This document shows, piece after piece, positions 7,824 through 16,071 of a DNA stretch of 64,000 nt. This DNA comes from Peribacillus cavernae (GTDB taxonomy: Bacteria; Bacillota; Bacilli; Bacillales; DSM-1321). Below the pieces are notes generated by a model. The model was not told the DNA's origin and ran no database searches. It was given only the letters and a program-made list of their open reading frames with translations. Numbering within the stretch: the first letter of the stretch is position 1; each line of letters starts with the position of its first letter. The stretch covers positions 16,596 through 80,595 of the forward strand of contig NZ_RYZZ01000018.1 of assembly GCF_003989135.1 (NCBI RefSeq), written 5' to 3'. A program made the translations under genes and the position numbers.

Positions 7824-9230
7824 GTGGTTCAAGAGCTTTTACGACTTATCCCTCCCGTCCATGAGCTGCAAAAGCATGAACGGTTCCAGGATTTAATAAA
7901 CAATTACCAGTATGATGAAAAAACGGTGACGGCTGTCATCAAAGAGAAGCTTCAAGAGGTACGGCAGCTGATTCAGAAAGGCGAATGGAAAGATACTGAG
8001 CCTGGTACGGATGCATTTGTGCAGAGCTTGTTTGATGCTGTCCAACGAACCTTAGACCAGAAATACTCCTATCGGTTGAAAAGGGTCATTAACGCAACCG
8101 GTATTGTCATACATACGAATTTAGGCCGTTCCAGATTGAGTGAAGCTGCGATTCAGCATGTAGCAGATGTCGCCAGAAACTACTCCAATCTTGAATATAA
8201 GCTTGGAGAAGGAACAAGAGGTTCCAGGCATAGCCATATTGAGAAGTGGATTTCGGAAATAACCGGAGCCGAAGCGGCAATGGTGGTGAATAATAACGCG
8301 GCTGCCGTTTATCTGGTCCTGCGGGCTCTTGCCAAACAAAAAGAGGTGGTTGTCTCACGCGGCCAATTGATCGAAATTGGCGGATCTTTCCGGGTTTCGT
8401 CAATCATGGAAGAAAGCGGGGCCACTCTAGTTGAAGTCGGCACGACGAATAAAACTCATCTGTACGATTATGAACAAGCGATTACGGAAGAGACGGCTAT
8501 GTTGATGAAGGTGCATACATCGAACTTTAAAATGATCGGCTTTACGGAAGCAGTCGAAGCACATAAGCTCGCAGCTCTCGCATCCAAGCATGAACATATT
8601 TTATTCTATGAAGATCTTGGCAGCGGTGTATTATTTGATCTGGCCAAAGAAGGGATCGGGGAGGAACCGTTAGTAAAGGCAGTCATTGAGACGGGAGCAG
8701 ATCTTGTTACATTCAGTGGCGATAAATTGCTTGGCGGTCCTCAGGCTGGCATTATTGCCGGCAAGAAATATTATATTGACATCCTGAAAAAGCATCAGCT
8801 GGCACGAGTTCTTCGTGTGGATAAAATGACACTGGCAGCACTGGAGGCTACTTTAGCGGACTATGTCTTGGGACGATCCGCTGCCAGTTCCATTCCGACG
8901 ATTCGGGATATCATGCAGAGTGAAGAAGAATTGCTGATGAAAGCCAAACTTTTTCTAGAACTGGTAAAAGAAACAGAGCAGGCATTTTCGGGGGAAATCG
9001 TTCAGGAAACAAGCGCGATCGGCGGCGGAACGATGCCTGGGATAGAAATTTCAACATATGTGGTCGTCCTTCGGCACAGCCATAGATCGGCTCATGAACT
9101 TCACGAAAGACTAAGAATGGCGAATCCGCCTGTTATAACAAGGATTAAACAAGAAGAGGTTTTCTTCGATATGCGAACTGTCACACGCAAGGAAATTGAG
9201 GAAATCGCGATCGTTTTAGGAAATTTGTAA
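7824..9230 (+). CDS. selA: L-seryl-tRNA(Sec) selenium transferase SelA
   Basis: SelA is a PLP enzyme that converts Ser-tRNA-Sec to Sec-tRNA-Sec with selenophosphate. The 468-residue protein contains VINATGIVIHTNLGRS near residue 87, GSRHSHIEKWI, the aminotransferase-like fold and the PLP lysine in FSGDKLLGGPQAG near residue 300. The start is GTG at 7824 behind AGGAGGGACC. Length equals the usual family size. It is transcribed away from cotM/selD and ends in a terminator shared with sspP. selA is not adjacent to selB here, unlike in many genomes. Confidence 0.95.
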   Translation: MVQELLRLIPPVHELQKHERFQDLINNYQYDEKTVTAVIKEKLQEVRQLIQKGEWKDTEPGTDAFVQSLFDAVQRTLDQKYSYRLKRVINATGIVIHTNLGRSRLSEAAIQHVADVARNYSNLEYKLGEGTRGSRHSHIEKWISEITGAEAAMVVNNNAAAVYLVLRALAKQKEVVVSRGQLIEIGGSFRVSSIMEESGATLVEVGTTNKTHLYDYEQAITEETAMLMKVHTSNFKMIGFTEAVEAHKLAALASKHEHILFYEDLGSGVLFDLAKEGIGEEPLVKAVIETGADLVTFSGDKLLGGPQAGIIAGKKYYIDILKKHQLARVLRVDKMTLAALEATLADYVLGRSAASSIPTIRDIMQSEEELLMKAKLFLELVKETEQAFSGEIVQETSAIGGGTMPGIEISTYVVVLRHSHRSAHELHERLRMANPPVITRIKQEEVFFDMRTVTRKEIEEIAIVLGNL

Positions 9231-9233
9231 AAG

Positions 9234-9272
9234 AAGCAGGAAATCCTTTTTAGAGGACTCCTGCTTTTTTGT
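9234..9272. terminator. Terminator between selA and sspP
   Basis: AAGCAGGA pairs with TCCTGCTT across an 18-nt loop, followed by TTTTTT on the plus strand. Confidence 0.75.
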
Positions 9273-9295
9273 CCAACTGAGGTTATTCTGCTTTT

Positions 9296-9439
9296 CTACA
9301 TATCATGACTGCTGTTATGTTTTTGGCGGCTGTGATTGCGGTTTTTTACTTTTTTCGATCCGCTCAGCGGTTCAGGTTGTCCGGAATTTTGGCCTTTGGC
9401 AGCATTGTTGCGCATATCCTTAGCATCGTTTTTATTCAA
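9296..9439 (-). CDS. sspP: Small acid-soluble spore protein P
   Basis: This 47-residue peptide ends [15 protein letters not shown] then [11 protein letters not shown], the diagnostic C-terminal half of SspP (CotL), a minor SASP made in the forespore under sigma G. The start is TTG at 9439, preceded on the minus strand by GGAGGGGATTTG. A later ATG inside the frame lacks a ribosome binding site. In B. subtilis sspP is cotranscribed with sspO. Here a plus-strand gene (9625) separates them. The opposite strand carries an unrelated hydrophobic open frame, which is rejected. Confidence 0.9.
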   Translation of the reverse strand: MNKNDAKDMRNNAAKGQNSGQPEPLSGSKKVKNRNHSRQKHNSSHDM

Positions 9440-9624
9440 ACAAATCCCCTCCAGGTACCTGAATTTTGAAAGTGAAATCGAGTAAACCTAAAAGGTTTAC
9501 ATAAGTAAGTTGCTCCGGAATGTCTCATTCTATTCTGTCAACCGCCTGTTTGTTGTACATAAAATTGTGGGAAATGCGAACCCTAACACTGGAGTTAGAC
9601 GCTAAAAAAAGGAGTTGATTCATT

Positions 9625-9885
9625 ATGCCGTACCATAAAGATAAACAGCAGTCATTTCAGGCCGCAGAACAAGGGGTAAAGGAAGCGGCCGATGTTTATT
9701 CGGGCCTCGTCCGTGATGACGAAGATTACGCAAGCCAATTAAAGTACGTCAAGCAGGAAGTAAACGAAGCGATCCAGCAAATTGAAAATGCACTCGAGAA
9801 TGCTTCAGAGCAACAGCGGGATCAATTAATGCAATATTTAGATGACCTTAAAGTTATGATCGACAAAACAAATGAATCCCATTGA
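9625..9885 (+). CDS. Small acidic helical protein, unknown function
   Basis: The 86-residue protein starts at ATG 9625 after AAAAAAGGAGTTGATTC. It is strongly charged and predicted all-helical, with heptad-like stretches around VKEAADVYSGLV and VNEAIQQIENALENASEQQRD. No signal peptide, cysteine or catalytic motif is seen. The composition and size recall small Bacillus proteins such as YtzC (DUF2524) and also Tlp further along, but no firm family match can be claimed. It sits on the plus strand between the minus-strand sspP and sspO, so it interrupts a pair that is contiguous elsewhere. A role in sporulation is only inferred from neighbours. Confidence 0.75.
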   Translation: MPYHKDKQQSFQAAEQGVKEAADVYSGLVRDDEDYASQLKYVKQEVNEAIQQIENALENASEQQRDQLMQYLDDLKVMIDKTNESH

Positions 9886-9980
9886 TGAATTCATGCCTAA
9901 GAGGGAGCTGCTGCTTCTATTATTTTTACCACCATATAAAAATTAGTAAGACTCATTCAATGATATAAGAATAAACAAAA

Positions 9981-10021
9981 AGCCGGCCGTAACAAACGTT
10001 TTGGTTTGTTGTCGACCGGCT
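9981..10021 (-). terminator. Terminator of sspO
   Basis: AGCCGG...AACAAAC and GTTTGTT...CCGGCT form a long interrupted stem. On the minus strand it is followed by TTTTTGTTTATT. Confidence 0.75.
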
Positions 10022-10081
10022 CAGGTAAGATATTTTCAACGTCTGATTTAAGTTAAATATCGTCAATAAACATGAATTTTT

Positions 10082-10231
10082 TTATTGATTTTTCTTGCGT
10101 TTTTTATTGTTTTGCTTTTGCTCCTCTGTCAGGGGCTCGTTGGAGAACTCCTGGTTGTATCCGGTACCAATGCCCTGTGCACTTGCTGCATTCATGCCCG
10201 GAATTACATGATTCGCTTTGCGTTTTGCCAT
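10082..10231 (-). CDS. sspO: Small acid-soluble spore protein O
   Basis: The 49-residue peptide begins [20 protein letters not shown] and ends in a lysine-rich tail (KKRKKNQ). This is SspO (CotK), a minor forespore SASP. The ATG at 10231 is preceded by GGAGGTG on the minus strand. A strong terminator follows at 9981-10021. It lies directly left of the aconitase region, as in B. subtilis, although an RsbR-like gene is inserted between them here. Confidence 0.92.
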   Translation of the reverse strand: MAKRKANHVIPGMNAASAQGIGTGYNQEFSNEPLTEEQKQNNKKRKKNQ

Positions 10232-10347
10232 TTCCAACACCTCCATGTTTAGCTTGTGGACTAAGAAGCCTAATTATGTAACTTGAATGAAAAAGGAAAG
10301 AACCGCAAAGAATTTTTACTTTTTCCTTTGAAGGTATATACTTATAC

Positions 10348-10387
10348 TAGATGAAGAGCTACAGCTCTAGATGAAGAGCTACAGCTT
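10348..10387. repeat. Two tandem 20-bp repeats upstream of the RsbR-like gene
   Basis: TAGATGAAGAGCTACAGCTC at 10348-10367 is followed directly by a second copy differing only in the last base. Each unit contains a GAGCTACAGCTC near-palindrome. The repeats lie 30 nt before the ribosome binding site of the gene at 10417. Confidence 0.85.
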
Positions 10388-10416
10388 AACGAAGCTACAT
10401 AAAGAGGGGAAATGAA

Positions 10417-11298
10417 TTGAATTCTGTCAACCAACAACTATACAAATACATTATCGAAAACTCCAAGAAAATTACCGAGGAGTGGTTTCTGCAAAGAAAA
10501 GAAATGGCTGGAGAGTATTATCACAATAATACTAAACCGACAATTGAGAAAGAATTAAGCGAACAACATGCTTTAACAATCAACACCATTGCTAGTGCCT
10601 TTTCCGGAAATAGTGATCTTTTTAATGAATACCTGGAAAGGTGGGCAAACACAGTTGCCCAGAGCAGAGTGGAACACAATATCCCGATACATGAGGTTCT
10701 CGAGGCTCTTAGCAAAACCAGGGAAACGGTATGGGGATTTATCGAGAAATTTATTCTTGAAAACAAAGAAACTGTCACTACAGGTATCATTGCGAAATGG
10801 AGTGCTATTTATCACGCTGCTTTTGACCAATTGAATTATAAGTTTTCTAAGAAATATTATCACTTTACCCATGGCAGATTAACGGACCAGCAGTCATTAA
10901 TCAACGAATTAGGTTCTCCTGTTATTCCTATTCTGAAAGAAACTGCTGTTTTGCCGCTTATTGGCGATATCGATACAAAACGGGCACGATTCATTTTGGA
11001 GACCACTCCGCAAAAATGCACAGAAAATAAAATAAGCCAACTATTTATTGATGTATCCGGGGTTCCAATCATCGACACGCTTGTGGCCAATGAATTATTC
11101 AACTTAACGAAAATACTCGGTTTATTAGGAATAAAAACGGTTATTTCCGGTATCCCCCCTGAAGTGGCCCAAGCTTCAATCCAATTGGGACTGGATTTCA
11201 GCGGCATTTCTACCTTTGGCTCCTTAAGGCAAGCACTTTCCATGTCTGGTGTCGAAACACATTTGAATAATGTGAAAGGTGATTTTTTTGCGAACTGA
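10417..11298 (+). CDS. RsbR paralogue (STAS-domain stressosome protein)
   Basis: Proteins of this type form stressosomes with RsbS and feed signals through RsbT to sigma B. The 293-residue protein has an all-helical N-terminal domain (residues 1-150, with EEWFLQRKEM and VEHNIPIHEVLEALSKTRE) like the non-heme globin domain of RsbR. A linker leads to a C-terminal STAS domain (residues 165-280) with PVIPI, QLFIDVSGVPIIDTLVANELF and IKTVISGIPPEVAQASI. In STAS domains the DxSGVP.ID stretch carries the phosphorylated Ser/Thr. The start is TTG at 10417 behind GAGGGG. No rsbS or rsbT is nearby, so it is an orphan subunit. Confidence 0.88.
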   Translation: MNSVNQQLYKYIIENSKKITEEWFLQRKEMAGEYYHNNTKPTIEKELSEQHALTINTIASAFSGNSDLFNEYLERWANTVAQSRVEHNIPIHEVLEALSKTRETVWGFIEKFILENKETVTTGIIAKWSAIYHAAFDQLNYKFSKKYYHFTHGRLTDQQSLINELGSPVIPILKETAVLPLIGDIDTKRARFILETTPQKCTENKISQLFIDVSGVPIIDTLVANELFNLTKILGLLGIKTVISGIPPEVAQASIQLGLDFSGISTFGSLRQALSMSGVETHLNNVKGDFFAN

Positions 11299-11654
11299 CA
11301 CATCTTGTATAAATTCAATTATGAAAGTATCAAATATTATCCTGGAAAATTGATTGGCTTTTCTGTTTTGTTGCTCGAGAAGAAGAACTAAGGAAGTGAA
11401 AGGTAAAGTAAGTGAACTTCATAAGAAAAACTTATCAAATATAATAACTTTCTTGTTATTTACTTATTGCATTTCTTATATTACTATTTAATTGTAGGAA
11501 AAGTTAGGATGGAAATGGTTCAAACTTTTCGACAAATTAACTGGTTTTACTTATATTTATTTAAGGTAACATGGTTTTGTGCACTGACACAGGCCACGTT
11601 TTACTTCTCATGTTCAGATTTTAATCTGACAGTCTAATAGGAGGCAGTATTCTG
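11299..11654 (+). promoter_or_regulatory. Aconitase upstream region with CcpC-like dyads and promoter
   Basis: No gene is present in this stretch. ATAA-N7-TTAT (11421-11435) matches the CcpC dyad known upstream of B. subtilis citB, and a second ATAAC/GTTAT dyad lies at 11444-11459. A candidate promoter has TTGTTA at 11453-11458 and TTATAT/TATATT near 11476-11482. The first dyad then lies about 60 nt before the start point and the second overlaps the -35, the same geometry as for citrate-responsive CcpC control. The leader to the ATG is about 165 nt long. Confidence 0.55.
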
Positions 11655-14366
11655 ATGACAAAAAATGATATTTATCAAGCGCGTTCTTCCTTTGAAATTA
11701 ACGGAAAACGCTACAACTACTACAGTCTGGATGCTTTGGAAAAAGCAGGGGCAAGCCACGTTTCCAAACTGCCATATTCCATCAAAGTTTTACTTGAGGC
11801 TGTGCTTCGCCAGGTAGACGGCAGAGTGATTACAAAAGAGCACGTTGACAACCTTGCGAAATGGGGCACAGATGAACAAAAGCAAATTGACGTGCCATTC
11901 AAGCCTTCCCGTATCATCCTGCAAGACTTTACTGGTGTACCTGCAGTCGTGGACCTTGCTTCTCTTCGTAACGCGATGGCTGCTCTTGGCGGAGATCCAG
12001 ACAAAATCAATCCGGACATTCCCGTTGATCTTGTCATCGACCACTCTGTACAGGTAGATAAGGCAGGGACAGCGGATTCATTGGGAGTGAACATGGATCT
12101 TGAATTCGAACGTAATACGGAGCGCTATCAGTTCTTAAGCTGGGCTCAAAAATCATTCAATAACTATCGTGCAGTTCCGCCTGCAACCGGCATCGTCCAC
12201 CAGGTTAACCTGGAATACCTTGCCAATGTAGTTCAATCAGTGGAAACTCCAAACGGAGATCGAGAAGTATTCCCTGATACGTTATTCGGCACAGATTCCC
12301 ATACAACTATGATCAACGGTATCGGTGTTCTTGGCTGGGGCGTCGGCGGTATCGAAGCGGAAGCAGGCATGCTTGGCCAGCCTTCTTACTTCCCGGTTCC
12401 AGAAGTTATCGGTGTTAAGCTGACTGGCAAGCTTCCTAACGGAACAACTGCGACAGATCTTGCGTTGAAAGTAACTCAAGTTTTAAGAGCACATGGTGTT
12501 GTCGGCAAATTTGTGGAATTCTTCGGTCCAGGGGTTGGTTATCTTCCATTAGCTGATCGTGCAACCATTGCCAACATGGCACCGGAATACGGCGCTACTT
12601 GCGGTTTCTTCCCAGTTGACAGTGAAGCAATCGCTTACCTGCGTTTAACCGGCCGCGATGAAGAACAAATCAAGATCGTTGAAACGTACAGCAAAGAAAA
12701 TGGTTTATTCTACACGGCGGATAAAGAAGATCCTACTTATACTGATGTTGTGGAAATAAACCTTTCCGAAATCGAACCAAACCTATCCGGTCCTAAGCGC
12801 CCGCAGGATTTGATTCCGCTTTCCGGGATGCAAACAGCTTTCAAAAATGCTCTCAATGCGCCCATGGGCAACCAGGGATTTGGCTTAAAGCCTGAAGAAA
12901 TCGATAAAGAAGTGACTGTTAAGTTTAAGAACGGCCGCAAAACTGCCATGAAAACTGGTGCAATCGCCATCGCTGCGATCACAAGCTGCACAAACACATC
13001 AAACCCATATGTTATGCTTGGTGCGGGCCTTGTTGCCCAAAAAGCAGTTGAAAAAGGCCTTACTGTCCCTGATTATGTGAAAACATCTTTGGCTCCCGGT
13101 TCTAAAGTAGTTACAGGTTACCTTCGTGATTCAGGGTTGTTGCCATATATGGAACAACTAGGATTCAATCTGGTTGGTTACGGATGTACAACCTGTATCG
13201 GAAACTCTGGTCCATTAGCAGACGAAATCGAAGCAGCAGTTGCTGAAGCGGATCTTCTGGTAACATCTGTTTTATCTGGAAACCGCAACTTTGAAGGACG
13301 TATCCATCCACTAGTTAAGGCCAACTATCTTGCATCTCCGCCATTAGTAGTTGCCTATGCACTTGCTGGAAGTGTTGATGTTGACCTTCAAAAAGATTCA
13401 CTCGGTAAAGATAAAGACGGCAACGATGTCTTCTTACATGAGATTTGGCCGACCCATGAAGAAGTCAATGAAGCTGTTAAGCAAACAGTTACGCCTGATT
13501 TGTTCCGTAAAGAGTATGATACAGTTTTCAGCAGCAACAAACGCTGGAATGAAATCCAAACAAGCAATGAGGCGCTTTATCAGTTCGATAATACATCAAC
13601 ATATATCCAAAACCCTCCATTCTTTGAGGGGTTATCACCTGATCCTGGTGAAGTTAATGCACTATCAGGCTTGCGTGTAGTCGGTAAATTCGGCGACTCT
13701 GTAACAACTGACCACATTTCACCTGCTGGTGCGATTGGCAAAGATACGCCTGCGGGTAAATACTTGCGTGAAAACGGTGTTAAGCCGCGTGATTTCAACT
13801 CATACGGTTCTCGTCGCGGAAATCATGAAGTCATGATGCGCGGTACCTTCGCTAACATCCGTATCCGTAACCAAATCGCTCCTGGCACAGAAGGCGGCTA
13901 CACAACGTACTGGCCAACTGGCGAAGTGATGGCGATCTATGATGCCTGTATGAATTACAAAGCCGACGGTACTGGACTTGCGGTTATTGCCGGTAAAGAT
14001 TACGGTATGGGAAGCTCCCGTGACTGGGCAGCCAAAGGTACAAACCTGCTCGGCATCAAGACAGTCATTGCTGAAAGTTTCGAGCGTATCCACCGTTCTA
14101 ACCTCGTGCTTATGGGTGTTCTTCCGCTTCAATTCAAGAAAGGCGAAAACGCTGAAGTACTTGGCTTGACAGGAATTGAAGCAATTGATGTTCATGTCGA
14201 TGAGAACGTAAAACCGCGTGACATCGTCAAAGTTACAGCTACTGACGAAAACGGCAATAAGAAGGAATTTGAAGTACTCGTCCGTTTCGACAGCGATGTT
14301 GAAATTGACTACTACCGCCATGGCGGAATCCTTCAAATGGTATTACGCGATAAATTGAAAGCATAA
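11655..14366 (+). CDS. acnA: Aconitate hydratase
   Basis: Aconitase (citB in B. subtilis) interconverts citrate and isocitrate in the TCA cycle through a 4Fe-4S cluster. The 903-residue protein has the AcnA/IRP1 layout. Cluster ligands are visible as SCTNTSNP near residue 444 and [11 protein letters not shown] near residues 510-513. Substrate motifs include [13 protein letters not shown], and the swivel domain has [16 protein letters not shown]. The start is ATG 11655 with AGGAGGCAG upstream. Codon use is highly biased, as expected for an abundant enzyme. The homologous protein also binds RNA in low iron in B. subtilis. The gene is monocistronic, bounded by the CcpC-like promoter and a strong terminator. 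Confidence 0.97.
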   Translation: MTKNDIYQARSSFEINGKRYNYYSLDALEKAGASHVSKLPYSIKVLLEAVLRQVDGRVITKEHVDNLAKWGTDEQKQIDVPFKPSRIILQDFTGVPAVVDLASLRNAMAALGGDPDKINPDIPVDLVIDHSVQVDKAGTADSLGVNMDLEFERNTERYQFLSWAQKSFNNYRAVPPATGIVHQVNLEYLANVVQSVETPNGDREVFPDTLFGTDSHTTMINGIGVLGWGVGGIEAEAGMLGQPSYFPVPEVIGVKLTGKLPNGTTATDLALKVTQVLRAHGVVGKFVEFFGPGVGYLPLADRATIANMAPEYGATCGFFPVDSEAIAYLRLTGRDEEQIKIVETYSKENGLFYTADKEDPTYTDVVEINLSEIEPNLSGPKRPQDLIPLSGMQTAFKNALNAPMGNQGFGLKPEEIDKEVTVKFKNGRKTAMKTGAIAIAAITSCTNTSNPYVMLGAGLVAQKAVEKGLTVPDYVKTSLAPGSKVVTGYLRDSGLLPYMEQLGFNLVGYGCTTCIGNSGPLADEIEAAVAEADLLVTSVLSGNRNFEGRIHPLVKANYLASPPLVVAYALAGSVDVDLQKDSLGKDKDGNDVFLHEIWPTHEEVNEAVKQTVTPDLFRKEYDTVFSSNKRWNEIQTSNEALYQFDNTSTYIQNPPFFEGLSPDPGEVNALSGLRVVGKFGDSVTTDHISPAGAIGKDTPAGKYLRENGVKPRDFNSYGSRRGNHEVMMRGTFANIRIRNQIAPGTEGGYTTYWPTGEVMAIYDACMNYKADGTGLAVIAGKDYGMGSSRDWAAKGTNLLGIKTVIAESFERIHRSNLVLMGVLPLQFKKGENAEVLGLTGIEAIDVHVDENVKPRDIVKVTATDENGNKKEFEVLVRFDSDVEIDYYRHGGILQMVLRDKLKA

Positions 14367-14376
14367 TTGCTTTGCA

Positions 14377-14423
14377 AGATAAGAAAAGGCAAACTCCTTA
14401 AGCGGGTTTGCCTTTTCTTATCT
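14377..14423 (+). terminator. Terminator of aconitase
   Basis: An 18-bp perfect stem (AGATAAGAAAAGGCAAAC with its complement at 14406-14423), the strongest in the window. Confidence 0.85.
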
Positions 14424-14626
14424 GCGAAGTATTCCAGAATCGAAAAAAGAAACCATTTTTCTCTCGATTTGCTTCAATGCTTCACGGATTCTTGGTATTA
14501 AGGAAATCGATGTATCGTTTCGTGTAAGATGTTCTTAATCGTTTTTCTTTTGAATAAAAATACATAGGATGCTTTTTTGTAAGTGAAAAATCATCTCGCC
14601 ATATATCCAAGGAGGATCTTCAAAAC

Positions 14627-15151
14627 ATGTTCAAAAAAATATTCGGCGCAGCCTTGCTTATCGTTTTACTGACGGTTGCGATTGTACAATCCATGGATCA
14701 TGAAGAAAAAGAAGTCAGTAACGATAATCTCGGTGGACTGAAAGTTGGTGCTAAAGCCCCGGATTTTGAATTAAAGACGCTTAGCGGGGAAAAGGTAAGC
14801 CTTTCCGACTATGAAGGCAAAAAGGTAATGATTAATTTCTGGGCAACATGGTGTCCACCGTGCAAGAAGGAAATGCCTGAAATGGAAAAATTCCATCAGA
14901 AGGCTGGCAGTGATGTTGTGATCCTCGCGGTAAATATAGACCCGGAAAATGATGTAAAAGGATTTGTCGACGAGAAAGGTGTGACCTTTCCAATTCTGTT
15001 AGATCAGGAAGAAGACTTGGTAAATGAACAGTATCAGGTTATGGCTATGCCAACCACTTTTTTTGTTGATAAAGAAGGTGTTATTAAGAATAAGTTTGTT
15101 GGCGGCATGACATTGACACAGATGGAAAGCCATATGAATAAGATCAAATAA
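14627..15151 (+). CDS. yneN: Membrane-anchored thioredoxin-like protein (ResA/YneN type)
   Basis: The 174-residue protein has an N-terminal hydrophobic anchor (residues 4-22) and an extracytoplasmic AhpC/TSA-redoxin domain beginning VGAKAPDFELKTLSGEKVSLSD. The active site is NFWATWCPPCKKEMPEM with the CPPC redox pair near residues 83-86, and the cis-proline region is MAMPTTFF. This is the ResA/YneN/StoA type, which reduces disulfides in exported proteins or cytochromes c. Position after aconitase matches yneN. The start ATG is 14627 behind AAGGAGGATC. It is monocistronic with a terminator overlapping the stop. Confidence 0.88.
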   Translation: MFKKIFGAALLIVLLTVAIVQSMDHEEKEVSNDNLGGLKVGAKAPDFELKTLSGEKVSLSDYEGKKVMINFWATWCPPCKKEMPEMEKFHQKAGSDVVILAVNIDPENDVKGFVDEKGVTFPILLDQEEDLVNEQYQVMAMPTTFFVDKEGVIKNKFVGGMTLTQMESHMNKIK

Positions 15152-15182
15152 CGGCTCAGGCGGAGGCCGTTATTTTATTTTG
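15147..15182 (+). terminator. Terminator of yneN
   Basis: AATAACGGC (overlapping the stop codon) pairs with GCCGTTATT, followed by TTATTTT. Confidence 0.75.
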
Positions 15183-15266
15183 CAAAAAATTTTTGCTGAG
15201 AATGTCATAATTTTACGTCAATTTGGAAATGATATATTTTAAACAATATAGGAAAAGGTGGAAGCA

Positions 15267-15395
15267 ATGAAAAGAAGGAAACGTTCTTTTGAGGAATTAG
15301 TCAATGAAAATAAACTGGAAGTTCTGAAAGATGTAAAGTTAATGGATAAGATTGAAGAACGGCTAGAAAAAAGACATTTAAAAAAAGCCGATTAA
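15267..15395 (+). CDS. fbpB: FbpB-family small basic protein
   Basis: The 42-residue basic peptide begins MKRRKRSFEELVNENKLEVL and ends in a lysine-rich stretch. This matches the FbpB family, Fur-controlled small proteins proposed in B. subtilis to assist the FsrA sRNA in iron sparing. The start ATG 15267 follows GGAAAAGGTGG. Upstream, the sequence around 15195-15245 is A/T rich. A canonical Fur box is not clearly visible, so iron control is inferred from the family. It lies between yneN and sspN, close to the iron-sulfur enzyme aconitase. Confidence 0.75.
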   Translation: MKRRKRSFEELVNENKLEVLKDVKLMDKIEERLEKRHLKKAD

Positions 15396-15464
15396 AACTT
15401 ATCAAAAATTAACACTCATGTTTATCTCCTACTTGCAGAAGTTAAGAATAGGAGGGGATAGATC

Positions 15465-15608
15465 ATGGGAAATCCTAAAAAAGACTCTAAACATTTTGTT
15501 CCAAGCCATCTGGGCACTCAACCACGTGCAGCCGGGGGCAATAAAGGAAAACAAATGCAGGATAAGTCAGGCCAACATCCTCAGATAATACAAACAAAGG
15601 GTGAATGA
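15465..15608 (+). CDS. sspN: Small acid-soluble spore protein N
   Basis: A 47-residue peptide starting [20 protein letters not shown] and continuing [20 protein letters not shown]. This is SspN, a minor forespore SASP, in its conserved place before tlp. ATG 15465 follows AGGAGGGGATAG. In B. subtilis sspN-tlp is a sigma-G operon. Here the two genes are separated by the structured spacer at 15615-15686. Confidence 0.92.
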   Translation: MGNPKKDSKHFVPSHLGTQPRAAGGNKGKQMQDKSGQHPQIIQTKGE

Positions 15609-15614
15609 GAAAAG

Positions 15615-15686
15615 CCTGATTTTGTTAACATAATAATATTATGTTAAGTCAACAAGTATTTCCTTTATTATTATAAAGGAATCAGG
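15615..15686 (+). other. Possible three-way RNA junction between sspN and tlp
   Basis: CCTGAT (15615-15620) can pair with ATCAGG (15681-15686). It encloses two perfect hairpins: TTAACATAAT/ATTATGTTAA (15625-15647, 3-nt loop) and TCCTTTAT/ATAAAGGA (15661-15680, 4-nt loop). It may stabilise mRNA ends, attenuate, or simply be A/T-rich palindromes. Confidence 0.5.
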
Positions 15687-15727
15687 TCAGAATAATATCG
15701 TAACCCAATTTTTGAGGAGGAATGAAT

Positions 15728-15970
15728 ATGGCCAATTTCAAACCAAATCCAGATGACCGATCTGATAATGTCGAAAAACTGCAGGATATGGTTCAAAATA
15801 CGATCCAAAATATCGAAGAAGCTGATGATTCACTCGAAATAGCAACTGGCGAACAACGCCAGCAGATTAAGCAAAAAAACAGAAGAAGAGAAGAAAGCAT
15901 TGAGGCTTTCCGTAATGAAATACAGGATGAAAGTGCTGCCCGGACAAACGGGTTCAGCGACGAAAAATAA
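15728..15970 (+). CDS. tlp: Thioredoxin-like spore protein Tlp
   Basis: The 80-residue acidic protein contains PNPDDRSDNVEKLQDMVQNT and REESIEAFRNEIQDE, the hallmark of Tlp, a small spore protein. Despite its name it lacks a CxxC site. The ATG at 15728 has GAGGAGG 7 nt upstream, while the ATG at 15722 lies too close to it. It follows sspN and ends in a strong terminator. Confidence 0.92.
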   Translation: MANFKPNPDDRSDNVEKLQDMVQNTIQNIEEADDSLEIATGEQRQQIKQKNRRREESIEAFRNEIQDESAARTNGFSDEK

Positions 15971-15983
15971 TATAGATGAAAGG

Positions 15984-16016
15984 AAGAGCGGGGACTTGTT
16001 CCCGCTCTTTTTTTTC
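15984..16016 (+). terminator. Terminator of tlp
   Basis: AAGAGCGGG pairs with CCCGCTCTT, followed by a run of eight T residues. Confidence 0.85.
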
Positions 16017-16071
16017 TATTTGAATAAAAACACGATTGAGTGATAAATCAGTGTTTTATGTTAAGATAAAG

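Noticed and set aside
9300..9470. Hydrophobic plus-strand frame opposite sspP
   Set aside because: It looks like a membrane peptide, but the minus strand carries the diagnostic SspP sequence with a ribosome binding site.
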